Source of the DNA: Actinocrinis sp046724665
Lineage (GTDB): Bacteria > Actinomycetota > Actinomycetes > Streptomycetales > Catenulisporaceae
Assembly: GCA_046724665.1 (NCBI GenBank)
Contig: JBKOWZ010000106.1
Coordinates: 1-9,600 of the forward strand
Direction of reading: 5' to 3'
Length of the DNA stretch: 9,600 bases
The notes under the pieces were generated by a model. That model saw nothing but the letters and a program-made list of their open reading frames with translations, was not told the origin of the DNA and did no database searches. The translations under genes were made by a program, and so were the position numbers. Positions 1 to 6,926 of this stretch are shown here, one piece after another (the first letter of the stretch is position 1; every line of letters begins with the position of its first letter).

Positions 1-930
1 GGGCTGGACGACCTGGAGCTCTGGCTGCGCGACCGGGTGCGCTCCGGGCTGACCAGCCTGCGCGCGGGCGGCTACCGCCCCATCGACGACCTGGCCCGGC
101 GGCTGGTGGACGCGCAGGCGCCCGGCGTGGCCGCCCGGGTCCGGGGCCTGACGGTGTGCCTGTCCACCGCCGAGGACTGGCCGGAGCGCACGCTGATCGA
201 GCTCTCCCTGCTGCATCTGCTGATCCAGGGCTGGCGAAACCGCGACGCGCTGCCCGAGCCGCTGGCCGCCACGGTGCGCCGCCGGGTCGGGCTGAGCATG
301 ACCGCCGCGCAGATCGCCGCGGCCGGCGAGCACGTGACCGACCGCTGGCTGGTGCTCGGCAGCCGGGACCTGGCCGCGGACAAGCTGGTCGAGCGCCGTG
401 TCTGGCTCCAGGCACGCGGCAGCGGCCGGCTGGCCCTGCTGCTGGCGTTCGCCCCGCCGGGGCAGGCCTTCACGCTCGCGCTGCCGGTGGGCGCGGTGTT
501 GGACGCGGAACTGGCCTTCGCCCCGGACGCGGCGCCGCTGCGCGCCGTCGTGGTCGAGCAGCGGGAGCTGGCGACCGGACCGGAGGCCGCCTTCGGCCCG
601 CAGGGCGGCACGCTCGACGACGCGGCGGCGGCCTTCGCGGCGGCGCTCGCGGCCGACCCGTGGACGACCTCGGTGCCGGTCGTCGTGGACAGCGCGGTAC
701 CGCTGGTCGGCGCCGGGCCGCAGGACTGGCGAATAGCCGACACGAAGGGCGGCGGTAGGGTCCCGCTGCTCGCGCAGGCCGACGGGGTGGATCCGAACCG
801 CGCCGACCTGGTCCGCTACGGTCTGCTCGCCTCGGGCGGCGGACACCCGGCGCCGCTGTTCGGCCTGTACCGCAGCGGCGGGTTGACCCCGATCACGGTG
901 TGGAGCGACGGGCGGGCGGCGGGGCTGTGA
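1..930 (+). CDS. SWIM zinc-finger-family protein, C-terminal part (5' end outside the window)
   Basis: The frame is open from base 1 and reads 309 codons to a TGA at 928-930, so the start and the N-terminal half lie to the left. A GTG at 37 is in frame but is not taken as the start, because the coding sense continues upstream of it (GLDDLELWLRDRVRSGL). The visible part resembles the region C-terminal to the zinc finger in actinobacterial SWIM-family proteins: a helical stretch ending in 'LARRLVDAQAPGVAARVR', then 'DRWLVLGSRD', then a beta-rich segment with 'LLLAFAPPGQAF' and a 'PLRAVVVEQ' block. The CxCxnCxH motif itself would be upstream and is not seen, so the assignment rests on remembered family similarity plus context. 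E. coli YehQ is a SWIM-family protein in an equivalent gene set. SWIM domains are thought to bind nucleic acid or protein. The stop overlaps the start of the next gene, implying one transcript and translational coupling. Confidence 0.7.
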   Translation, partial: GLDDLELWLRDRVRSGLTSLRAGGYRPIDDLARRLVDAQAPGVAARVRGLTVCLSTAEDWPERTLIELSLLHLLIQGWRNRDALPEPLAATVRRRVGLSMTAAQIAAAGEHVTDRWLVLGSRDLAADKLVERRVWLQARGSGRLALLLAFAPPGQAFTLALPVGAVLDAELAFAPDAAPLRAVVVEQRELATGPEAAFGPQGGTLDDAAAAFAAALAADPWTTSVPVVVDSAVPLVGAGPQDWRIADTKGGGRVPLLAQADGVDPNRADLVRYGLLASGGGHPAPLFGLYRSGGLTPITVWSDGRAAGL

Positions 931-2177
931 CAACGGACGGCGTGATGTCAGAGAGCAGCCTCGATGCGTTGACCGAAAGCGGGTTCGGTGCGGCGGTCGG
1001 GCAGTGGGCTGAGCTGGTTTCGACGGCGTTGGTCGGCACGGACCGACGTGCCGTGCCGGGGGCGGGGAGCGCGCAGGGGCCCGCGGTGCAGGACAGCGCG
1101 TCGATGGACACTGCGTCGATGGACACCGCGTCGAAGGATGCCGCGTCAAAAGACCCCGTGCTCGCGCTGCTGTCCCGGGCCGCGGTCGCGAGCCTGGCGC
1201 GGCGGGTCGGCACGCCGCCGGAGCGGTTCGACGGCACGCTGCCGGAGCCCGCGCCGGCCGATCCGCGGCCCCTGCTGCCCGAGCCGGCCGTGCAGCGCCT
1301 GCGCGCGATCCTCGACTCGTACCCGAAGTACCTGCCGGAGTGGCTCGCCGCCGTCCGCGCCGCCGGGTATCGGCTGCCTGCCGCATTCTTCCCGGCGCTG
1401 CTCGACCTCGGCCGTACCAACACGCTGATCCGCCCGGACCTCGCCCTGGTGCTCGGCGCCCCCGGCCGCTGGCTGGCCACCGCGAGCGGCACCTGGAAGT
1501 ACCTGCTGCGCGAGGCCCGCGAGCAGCTGCTCGCGCAGGACTGGCACAGCCCCGACCCCGACACGCGGATCTCGTACGTGGCAGGGCTCTACCTGAGCGA
1601 CGCGGACGCGGCCCGCCGGCTGATCCGCGAGACCTGGGCCGCCGAGCGCGTCCCGGTCAAGCTCGGCCTGCTCGGCCTGCTCTCGCGGCACCCCGACCCG
1701 GTGGACCTGCCGTTCGTCGAGGGCCTGATCAAGGACCCGTCGAAGCAGGTGCGCGACGAGGCCACGCTGCTGGCCGGCAGCCTGCAACGGCGCCGCGACA
1801 AGCCCGCGCCGCCCGGGTTCACCGCCGAGGTCGCCCGGCTGCTCGCCTCGGCCCGCGGCATCTCGCGCGACCTGCACAACCTGGTGATGAGCCGGGCCGA
1901 CGAGCCGTGGCCCGAGGACGGCGCGCTGCTGCTGCTCGACGCCCTGGCCGCCCACGGGGCCCAGGGCGACCGGGCCGCCTGGTCCGGCTGGATCGCCGAG
2001 CAGTTGCAGACCGCCGTCGCCGACCACGCGCCGGTCTCGGTGCGCGACCGGGTCGCCGCGCTGGTGGCCGGCCAGGCGGTGGCCGCGCTCGAGGGCGCCG
2101 CGGCGCCGATCGACTTCGCCGCGATGCTGGCCCTGCTGGACTTCCGCCGCGGCATGCTCGCCGAGCTGACCGCCTGA
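927..2177 (+). CDS. DUF5691 family protein, probable HEAT-like helical scaffold
   Basis: A 416-residue protein of unknown function. The N-terminal block 'WAELVSTALVGTDRR' (residues 27-41) and the central 'LPEWLAAVRAAGYRLP' and 'GAPGRWLA' (residues 136-184) are hallmarks I associate with DUF5691. Residues 220-290 look like paired helices of HEAT type ('DLPFVEGLIKDPSKQVRDEA'), suggesting a protein-binding scaffold. No catalytic motif, signal peptide or membrane segment is visible. I chose GTG at 927 because it overlaps the upstream TGA as GTGA. An upstream GTG at 900 lacks a ribosome site, and GTG 942 or ATG 945 are possible later starts. Residues about 56-77 are a 5-residue tandem repeat (SMDTA/SKDAA type), an expansion unlike the rest of the protein. 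Codons before about 1160 are also less strictly GC-ending than those after. The gene is not among the four E. coli yeh genes as I recall them, so it appears to be an added component. Confidence 0.82.
   Translation: MTTDGVMSESSLDALTESGFGAAVGQWAELVSTALVGTDRRAVPGAGSAQGPAVQDSASMDTASMDTASKDAASKDPVLALLSRAAVASLARRVGTPPERFDGTLPEPAPADPRPLLPEPAVQRLRAILDSYPKYLPEWLAAVRAAGYRLPAAFFPALLDLGRTNTLIRPDLALVLGAPGRWLATASGTWKYLLREAREQLLAQDWHSPDPDTRISYVAGLYLSDADAARRLIRETWAAERVPVKLGLLGLLSRHPDPVDLPFVEGLIKDPSKQVRDEATLLAGSLQRRRDKPAPPGFTAEVARLLASARGISRDLHNLVMSRADEPWPEDGALLLLDALAAHGAQGDRAAWSGWIAEQLQTAVADHAPVSVRDRVAALVAGQAVAALEGAAAPIDFAAMLALLDFRRGMLAELTA
1101..1160 (+). repeat. Four-copy 15-bp in-frame tandem repeat within the DUF5691 gene
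   Basis: Four consecutive 15-base units start at 1101, 1116, 1131 and 1146. Units 1 and 2 differ at a single base (TCGATGGACACTGCG against TCGATGGACACCGCG). Unit 3 has AAG and GAT changes, and unit 4 is the most diverged. They encode SMDTA, SMDTA, SKDAA and SKDPV. A partial relative (QDSA, 1089-1100) precedes them. The near identity of units 1 and 2 and the decay in units 3 and 4 suggest recent slippage at the left end. The repeat lies between the conserved N-terminal block and the main helical part, so it probably forms a flexible polar linker. Confidence 0.88.
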
Positions 2178-2225
2178 CCCGTTGACGACCTGACACCCCA
2201 CTGACAGGCAGGAACCGAACCGATC

Positions 2226-3326
2226 ATGACCACGCCGCTGCCCGAGCCGGCCGTCCTGCGTCCGCACGCCGAGGACGCCTACGCGCACGAACTCGACGCG
2301 CTCGCCAAGGGCGACCCCCGGCCGCGCCCGCCGCGCTGGAACCTCTCGCCCCAGGCCGTGGTCACCTACCTGCTCGGCGGCCGGGCCGAGGACGGCACCG
2401 AGATCAGCCCGAAGTACATCGGCCCGCGCCGGCTGATCGAGGTCGCCGTGGCCACCCTCGCCACCGACCGCGCGCTGCTGCTGCTCGGCGTGCCCGGCAC
2501 CGCGAAGAGCTGGGTCTCCGAGCACCTGGCCGCCGCCGTCTGCGGTGACTCGACGCTGCTGGTCCAGGGCACCGCCGGCACCTCGGAGGAGGCGATGCGC
2601 TACGGCTGGAACTACGCCCAGCTGCTCGCGCACGGCCCCTCCCGCGACGCGCTGACCGCCTCGCCGATGATGACCGCGATGGCCGGCGGCAAGGTCGCCC
2701 GGATCGAGGAGCTCACCCGCATCCCGGCCGACGTGCAGGACACGCTGATCACCATCCTGTCCGAGAAGACCCTGCCGATCCCGGAGCTCGGCGACGAGGT
2801 GCAGGCGGTCAAGGGCTTCTCGGTCATCGCGACCGCCAACGACCGCGACCGCGGCGTCAACGACCTGTCCTCCGCGCTGCGGCGCCGGTTCAACACGGTC
2901 GTGCTGCCGCTGCCGGCCAGCGCCGAGGACGAGGTGCGCATCGTCACCCAGCGGGTCGCCGCGCTCGGCCGCGGGCTCGAGCTGCCGCAGGTCCCGGCCG
3001 CGGCCGAGGAGATCCGCCGCGTGGTCACCGTCTTTCGCGAGCTGCGCTCCGGCACCACCGAGGACGGGCGCACCAGGCTCAAGTCGCCCTCGGGCACGCT
3101 CTCGCCGGCCGAGGCGATCTCCGTGATGACCGGCGGGATCGCGCTGGCCGCGCACTTCGGCGACGGCACGCTGCGCCCGCACGACGTGGCCGCCGGGATC
3201 CTCGGCGCGGTGATCAAGGACCCGTCCGCGGATCCGGTGGTGTGGCGCGAGTACCTGGAGACCGTGGTGCGCCCGCGCGAGGGCTGGGGCGCCTTCTACG
3301 AGGCCTGCCGGGAGCTGTCGGCGTGA
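2226..3326 (+). CDS. MoxR-type AAA+ ATPase of a YehL-like system
   Basis: A cytoplasmic ATPase of 366 residues. Walker A is GVPGTAKS at residues 88-95. The Walker B region is 'KVARIEELTRIP' (156-167), with E161-E162 where MoxR proteins usually have Asp-Glu. Sensor 1 is 'FSVIATAND' (198-206, N205), and the probable arginine finger lies in 'SSALRRRFN' (215-223). A C-terminal lid follows, with 'SPSGTLSPAEA' at 287-297. 'DVQDTLITILSEKTLPIPE' after Walker B is typical of MoxR proteins. MoxR ATPases generally act with a VWA-domain partner as remodelling chaperones (RavA-ViaA, NorQ-NorD, CbbQ-CbbO), and the VWA partner here is two genes downstream. E. coli YehL is the closest named counterpart by gene content. 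The ATG has a purine-rich AGGCAGGA at 2206-2213, about 12 bases upstream. The gene is the only one in the cluster not overlapping its predecessor (48-bp spacer), so its translation may be set separately. The stop overlaps the next start as GTGA. Confidence 0.93.
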   Translation: MTTPLPEPAVLRPHAEDAYAHELDALAKGDPRPRPPRWNLSPQAVVTYLLGGRAEDGTEISPKYIGPRRLIEVAVATLATDRALLLLGVPGTAKSWVSEHLAAAVCGDSTLLVQGTAGTSEEAMRYGWNYAQLLAHGPSRDALTASPMMTAMAGGKVARIEELTRIPADVQDTLITILSEKTLPIPELGDEVQAVKGFSVIATANDRDRGVNDLSSALRRRFNTVVLPLPASAEDEVRIVTQRVAALGRGLELPQVPAAAEEIRRVVTVFRELRSGTTEDGRTRLKSPSGTLSPAEAISVMTGGIALAAHFGDGTLRPHDVAAGILGAVIKDPSADPVVWREYLETVVRPREGWGAFYEACRELSA

Positions 3327-5683
3327 CGTCGTCCCCGACGGTGAACCGGTTCACTGCCGAAGTCGTTCTGCTGGGCGTACGGCACCACGGTCCGGGGTCG
3401 GCGCGCGGGGTTCGCGCCGCCCTCGACCGGTACAAGCCCGACAGGATCCTGATCGAGGGTCCGCTCGACGCCGATCCGCTGATCGCGCTGGTCGGCTCGG
3501 TCGGGATGGAGCCGCCGGTGGCTCTGCTCGCCTACCGCGAGCAGGACCCGCAGATCTCGGCGTTCTGGCCGTTCGCCGAGTTCTCCCCGGAATGGAGTGC
3601 GCTGCGATACGCCGCGGCGCACGGCGTCCCGGCGGGGTTCTGCGACCTGCCGGCCGCCGTGTCCCTGGGGAGGGACGCGGACGGCGAGGCCGGCGAGGGT
3701 GCCGACTCGCGCGGGGATTCGGAGCGGGACGGAGCCGGGGACGGCCCCGATCCGATCGCGCGGCTGGCACGGGCCGCCGGGTTCGGGGACCCGGAGGCCT
3801 GGTGGGAGGACGTCGTCGAACACCGCGGCAGCGGCTTCGCGAACGCCGGGGAGCGGGTACCGGGAGGGGAACCGCTCGCGGCCTTCGACGCTGTGGCCGA
3901 GGCGATGGCGGCGGTCCGGGAGGATCAGCCGACACCTCGCCGGGACGCGCTGCGCGTAGCACACATGCGCAAGGTGCTTCGCGCAGCGCTGGCCGACGGA
4001 GCGCGGCGCGTGGCCGTGGTCTGCGGGGCCTACCACGTGCCCGCTCTGTCCGGCATCGGCGACGGACGCGACGTGAAGCCGCCGTCCGCCGCCGAGGACG
4101 AGGCGCTGCTGGCCCGGATACCCAAGCCGACCAAGGCCACCGCGACCGCGCTGACCTGGGTGCCGTGGACGCACAGCCGGCTGTCCTTCCGCTCCGGCTA
4201 CGGCGCGGGGATCGAGTCCCCCGGCTGGTACCGGCACCTGTTCGAAACCGACGACCACGTCGCGGAGCGTTGGCTGACCATGGTCGCCGAACTGCTGCGC
4301 GCCGAGCGGTTCCCGGTCTCCTCGGCGCACGTGATCGAGGCGACCCGGCTGGCCCACTCGCTCGCCGCGCTGCGCGGCCGGCCGATGCCCGGACTGGCCG
4401 AGCTCACCGAGGCCACGCTCGCGGTGCTCTGCGAGGGCCGCGACGAACCGCTCGGGCTGATCGGCCGGGAACTGGTCGTCGGCGAGAACCTCGGCAGCGT
4501 GCCCTCCGAGGTGCCGACCGTCCCGCTGGCCGCCGACCTCGCCCGCGAGGCGAAGCGGCTGCGGCTGCCGAAGACGGCGAACGAGAAGCACTACGACCTC
4601 GACCTGCGCAGTCCGAACGACCTGGCCAGGTCGAAGCTCTTCCACCGGCTCGGGCTGCTCGGCGTGGACTGGGCCGTCGGCGTCGGCTCGCGCTCCTCCG
4701 GCACCTTCCGCGAGTCCTGGCAGGTGGCCTGGGAGCCGGTGTTCGAGGTCAGACTCGTCGAGGCCGCGGTGTGGGGCACCACGGTGCGGTCGGCCGCCAC
4801 CGCGAAGGCGCTGGACACCGCCGCGCAGACCGAGACCCTCGGCTCGCTCACCGTGCTGGTCGAGCGGTGCCTGACCGCCGACCTGCCGGACGCGGTGGAC
4901 CCGCTGATCGGGCGGTTGCAGAACCGCGCCGCGCTCGACACCGACATCGCCGACCTGGCCACCGCGCTGCCGCCGCTCGCCAACATCCTGCGATACGGCG
5001 ACGTGCGCGGCACGCGCGCCGACGACCTGGCCACGGTCGTCAACGGCATCGCGGTGCGCATCGCCATCGGCCTGCCGCCGGCCTGCGTGGCGGTGGACGA
5101 CGACGCGGCCCGGGCGCTGGCCCCCGCGCTCGGCAAGGTGCACGCGGCGATCACGACGCTCGACGACGCCGCGATCGGCGAGCCGTGGACGCAGGCGCTG
5201 CGCCAGGTCGCCGACCTCGGCGCCGCCGGAGCCAGCGGGCTGCTGGTCGGCCGGGTGACCCGGCTGCTGTGCGACGCGGGCGAGTTCGACGCCGAGGACG
5301 CGGCGGCCCGGATGAGCAGGGCCCTGTCACGCGGTACCGAGCCGGCCGAGGCCGCCGCCTGGCTCGAGGGCTTCCTCGCGGGCTCAGGGCTGGTACTCGC
5401 GCACGACAGGACGCTGCTGCGGCTGATCGACCACTGGCTGGCCGGCCTCGAAGCCGACCGCTTCGAACAGGTGCTGCCGCTGCTGCGGCGCACCTTCGCC
5501 GGGTTCACCGGCCCGGAGCGGCGCACCATCGGTGACCGCGCGGCGTACCTGGGCACCGCGGACCGCGCCGCCGACGCGGCCGAGGCGGCGCTGCCCACCG
5601 GAATCGCCGCGCACTGGGTCGCCGCCGCCCTGCCCACGGTTCATCTGCTGCTCACCGGAAAGCCTTTGGAGCCCGCGCCGTGA
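3323..5683 (+). CDS. DUF5682 family protein (YehM-like), possible TraB/TIKI-type hydrolase
   Basis: A 786-residue protein, similar in size to E. coli YehM (about 760 residues as I recall). The GTG at 3323 overlaps the ATPase stop as GTGA and has GGGAG at 3310-3314, 8 bases upstream; a longer reading from 3242 has no such support. Family marks are 'GVRHHGPGSAR' (18-28), 'ILIEGPLDAD' (42-51), 'RVAVVCGAYHVPAL' (229-242), 'WVPWTHSRLS' (279-288), 'SGYGAG' and 'PGWYRHL' (291-306), and 'HYDLDLRSPNDLARSKLFHR' (423-442). The first 245 residues show a GxxH-type motif, a following Glu and a late 'GAYH', recalling the TraB/TIKI/EreA-type hydrolase fold; this is inference and activity is unproven. Residues 117-142 are a Gly/Asp/Glu-rich linker, probably disordered. 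The C-terminal 350 residues are helical and Ala/Leu-rich with no recognised motif. There is no signal peptide or membrane segment, so it is probably cytosolic. The stop overlaps the VWA gene start. Confidence 0.9.
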   Translation: MTSSPTVNRFTAEVVLLGVRHHGPGSARGVRAALDRYKPDRILIEGPLDADPLIALVGSVGMEPPVALLAYREQDPQISAFWPFAEFSPEWSALRYAAAHGVPAGFCDLPAAVSLGRDADGEAGEGADSRGDSERDGAGDGPDPIARLARAAGFGDPEAWWEDVVEHRGSGFANAGERVPGGEPLAAFDAVAEAMAAVREDQPTPRRDALRVAHMRKVLRAALADGARRVAVVCGAYHVPALSGIGDGRDVKPPSAAEDEALLARIPKPTKATATALTWVPWTHSRLSFRSGYGAGIESPGWYRHLFETDDHVAERWLTMVAELLRAERFPVSSAHVIEATRLAHSLAALRGRPMPGLAELTEATLAVLCEGRDEPLGLIGRELVVGENLGSVPSEVPTVPLAADLAREAKRLRLPKTANEKHYDLDLRSPNDLARSKLFHRLGLLGVDWAVGVGSRSSGTFRESWQVAWEPVFEVRLVEAAVWGTTVRSAATAKALDTAAQTETLGSLTVLVERCLTADLPDAVDPLIGRLQNRAALDTDIADLATALPPLANILRYGDVRGTRADDLATVVNGIAVRIAIGLPPACVAVDDDAARALAPALGKVHAAITTLDDAAIGEPWTQALRQVADLGAAGASGLLVGRVTRLLCDAGEFDAEDAAARMSRALSRGTEPAEAAAWLEGFLAGSGLVLAHDRTLLRLIDHWLAGLEADRFEQVLPLLRRTFAGFTGPERRTIGDRAAYLGTADRAADAAEAALPTGIAAHWVAAALPTVHLLLTGKPLEPAP

Positions 5684-6885
5684 CCGCGCCCTCGAACGAC
5701 ACAGCACCTGGCGAGACGTCGCCCGCCGAGGAGCGCCTGCGCCGCTGGCGGCTCGTCCTCGGCGGCGAGGCCGAAGGCTCCTGCGGCGGCCTCGGCGAGC
5801 GCGACCAGCGCATGGACAACGCGCTCGACGCGCTCTACGCCGCCGGCGCCAACACCGGCGCGAGCCGGCCGCGCGGCGCCTCCGGCGAACGCGGCGCGGG
5901 GCTGCAAGCCTCGGCGCCGAACGTCGCGCGCTGGCTCGGCGACATCCGCGAGTTCTTCCCCAGCTCCGTCGTGCAGGTCATGCAGCGCGACGCGGTGGAC
6001 CGGCTGAACCTGCGCCAGCTGCTGCTCGAACCCGAGCTGCTCGGCACCGTCGAGCCCGACGTCCACCTCGTCGGCACCCTGATCTCCCTCAACCGGCTGA
6101 TGCCCGAGGAGACGAAGCAGACCGCGCGCCAGATCGTGCGCACCGTCGTCGAGGACCTGGAGCGGCACCTCGCGCAGGGCTTCCGCGCCGCGGTCACCGG
6201 CGCGCTCAACCGGGCCGCGCGCACCAACCGGCCGCGGCCGCGCGACATCGACTGGAACCGCACCATCCGCGCCAACCTCAAGCACTACCAGCCGCAGTAC
6301 CGCACCATCGTCCCCGAGCGGCTCGTCGGCTACGCGCGCGCCGCCAGAGCCGTCAAGCGCGACGTGATCATGGCCGTGGACCAGTCCGGCTCGATGGCTG
6401 CGTCCGTCGTCTACGCCTCGCTGTTCGGCGCGGTGCTCGCCTCGATGAAGACGCTCAAGACCTCGCTGGTCGTCTTCGACACCGCGGTGGTCGACCTGAC
6501 GCCCGAGCTCGACGACCCGGTGGACGTGCTGTTCGGCACGCAGCTCGGCGGCGGCACCGACATCAACCGCGCCATCGCCTACTGCCAGTCGCTGATCACC
6601 CGGCCCGCCGACACGATCTTCGTGCTCGTCTCCGACCTCTACGAAGGCGGCGTGCGCGACGAGATGCTGCGGCGCATCGCCGAGATGACCGCGGCCGGAG
6701 TGCAGTGCGTCGCGCTGCTCGCGCTGTCCGACGAGGGCGCGCCGGCCTACGACCAGCGCAACGCCGCCGCGCTCGCCGAACTCGGCGTCCCCGCGTTCGC
6801 CTGCACGCCCGACCGCTTCGGCCCGCTGATGGCCGCCGCCATCGAGCGCCGCGACCTGGCCCCGTACGCCGCGACAGCGTCCTGA
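5680..6885 (+). CDS. VWA-domain protein (YehP-like), partner of the MoxR ATPase
   Basis: A 401-residue protein with a helical N-terminal half and a C-terminal von Willebrand factor A domain from about residue 225. The metal-ion-dependent adhesion site is intact: D234-x-S236-x-S238 in 'AVDQSGSMA', T293 in 'GGGTDINRAI', and D319 in 'VLVSDLYEGG'. It should therefore bind Mg2+ and contact a ligand or client through it. There is no signal peptide or membrane segment, which fits an intracellular VWA protein of the ViaA/CoxE/YehP kind. The N-terminal half ('VARWLGDIREFFPSSVVQVM', residues 82-101) resembles the region before the VWA domain in such proteins. The GTG start overlaps the DUF5682 stop as GTGA and is preceded by GGAG at 5668-5671. 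By analogy with RavA-ViaA and NorQ-NorD, it probably recruits or activates the MoxR ATPase encoded at 2226-3326. It is the last gene of the cluster. Confidence 0.92.
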   Translation: MTAPSNDTAPGETSPAEERLRRWRLVLGGEAEGSCGGLGERDQRMDNALDALYAAGANTGASRPRGASGERGAGLQASAPNVARWLGDIREFFPSSVVQVMQRDAVDRLNLRQLLLEPELLGTVEPDVHLVGTLISLNRLMPEETKQTARQIVRTVVEDLERHLAQGFRAAVTGALNRAARTNRPRPRDIDWNRTIRANLKHYQPQYRTIVPERLVGYARAARAVKRDVIMAVDQSGSMAASVVYASLFGAVLASMKTLKTSLVVFDTAVVDLTPELDDPVDVLFGTQLGGGTDINRAIAYCQSLITRPADTIFVLVSDLYEGGVRDEMLRRIAEMTAAGVQCVALLALSDEGAPAYDQRNAAALAELGVPAFACTPDRFGPLMAAAIERRDLAPYAATAS

Positions 6886-6889
6886 TCAC

Positions 6890-6904
6890 GTCCGCGTTCC
6901 GGAC
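6890..6904 (+). terminator. Short hairpin after the VWA gene, possible weak terminator
   Basis: GTCCG at 6890-6894 can pair with CGGAC at 6900-6904 around a 5-base loop, starting 5 bases after the VWA stop. The stem is only 5 bp and no U-run follows. It could end the five-gene transcript weakly, but read-through into sucC cannot be excluded. Confidence 0.25.
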
Positions 6905-6926
6905 ATCGTTGTGCTAGACGGACATC
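6901..6926 (+). repeat. Direct repeat GGACATC, 19-bp period, upstream of sucC
   Basis: GGACATC at 6901-6907 recurs exactly at 6920-6926. A 19-bp period is close to two helical turns and would place two copies on nearly the same DNA face. The first copy also forms the right arm of the short hairpin at 6890-6904, so a protein-binding role is only one possible reading. Confidence 0.35.

Noticed and set aside
1146..3182. A 678-codon open frame on the minus strand opposite the DUF5691 and ATPase genes
   Set aside because: Its protein is Gly/Arg/Val-rich low complexity with no family motif. It is the mirror of GC-ending codons in two well-supported + strand genes.
3296..5143. A 615-codon minus-strand open frame opposite DUF5682
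   Set aside because: Composition is typical of an antisense shadow in very high-GC DNA (Arg/Gly/His/Gln-rich), with no recognisable domain; the + strand frame has clear family motifs.
3592..5535. A 647-codon + strand frame inside DUF5682
   Set aside because: An Arg/Ala/Gly-rich out-of-frame translation of DUF5682, without motifs.
5532..6917. A 461-codon + strand frame overlapping the VWA gene
   Set aside because: Almost entirely Arg/Ala/Pro; an out-of-frame shadow of the gene holding the intact VWA metal site.
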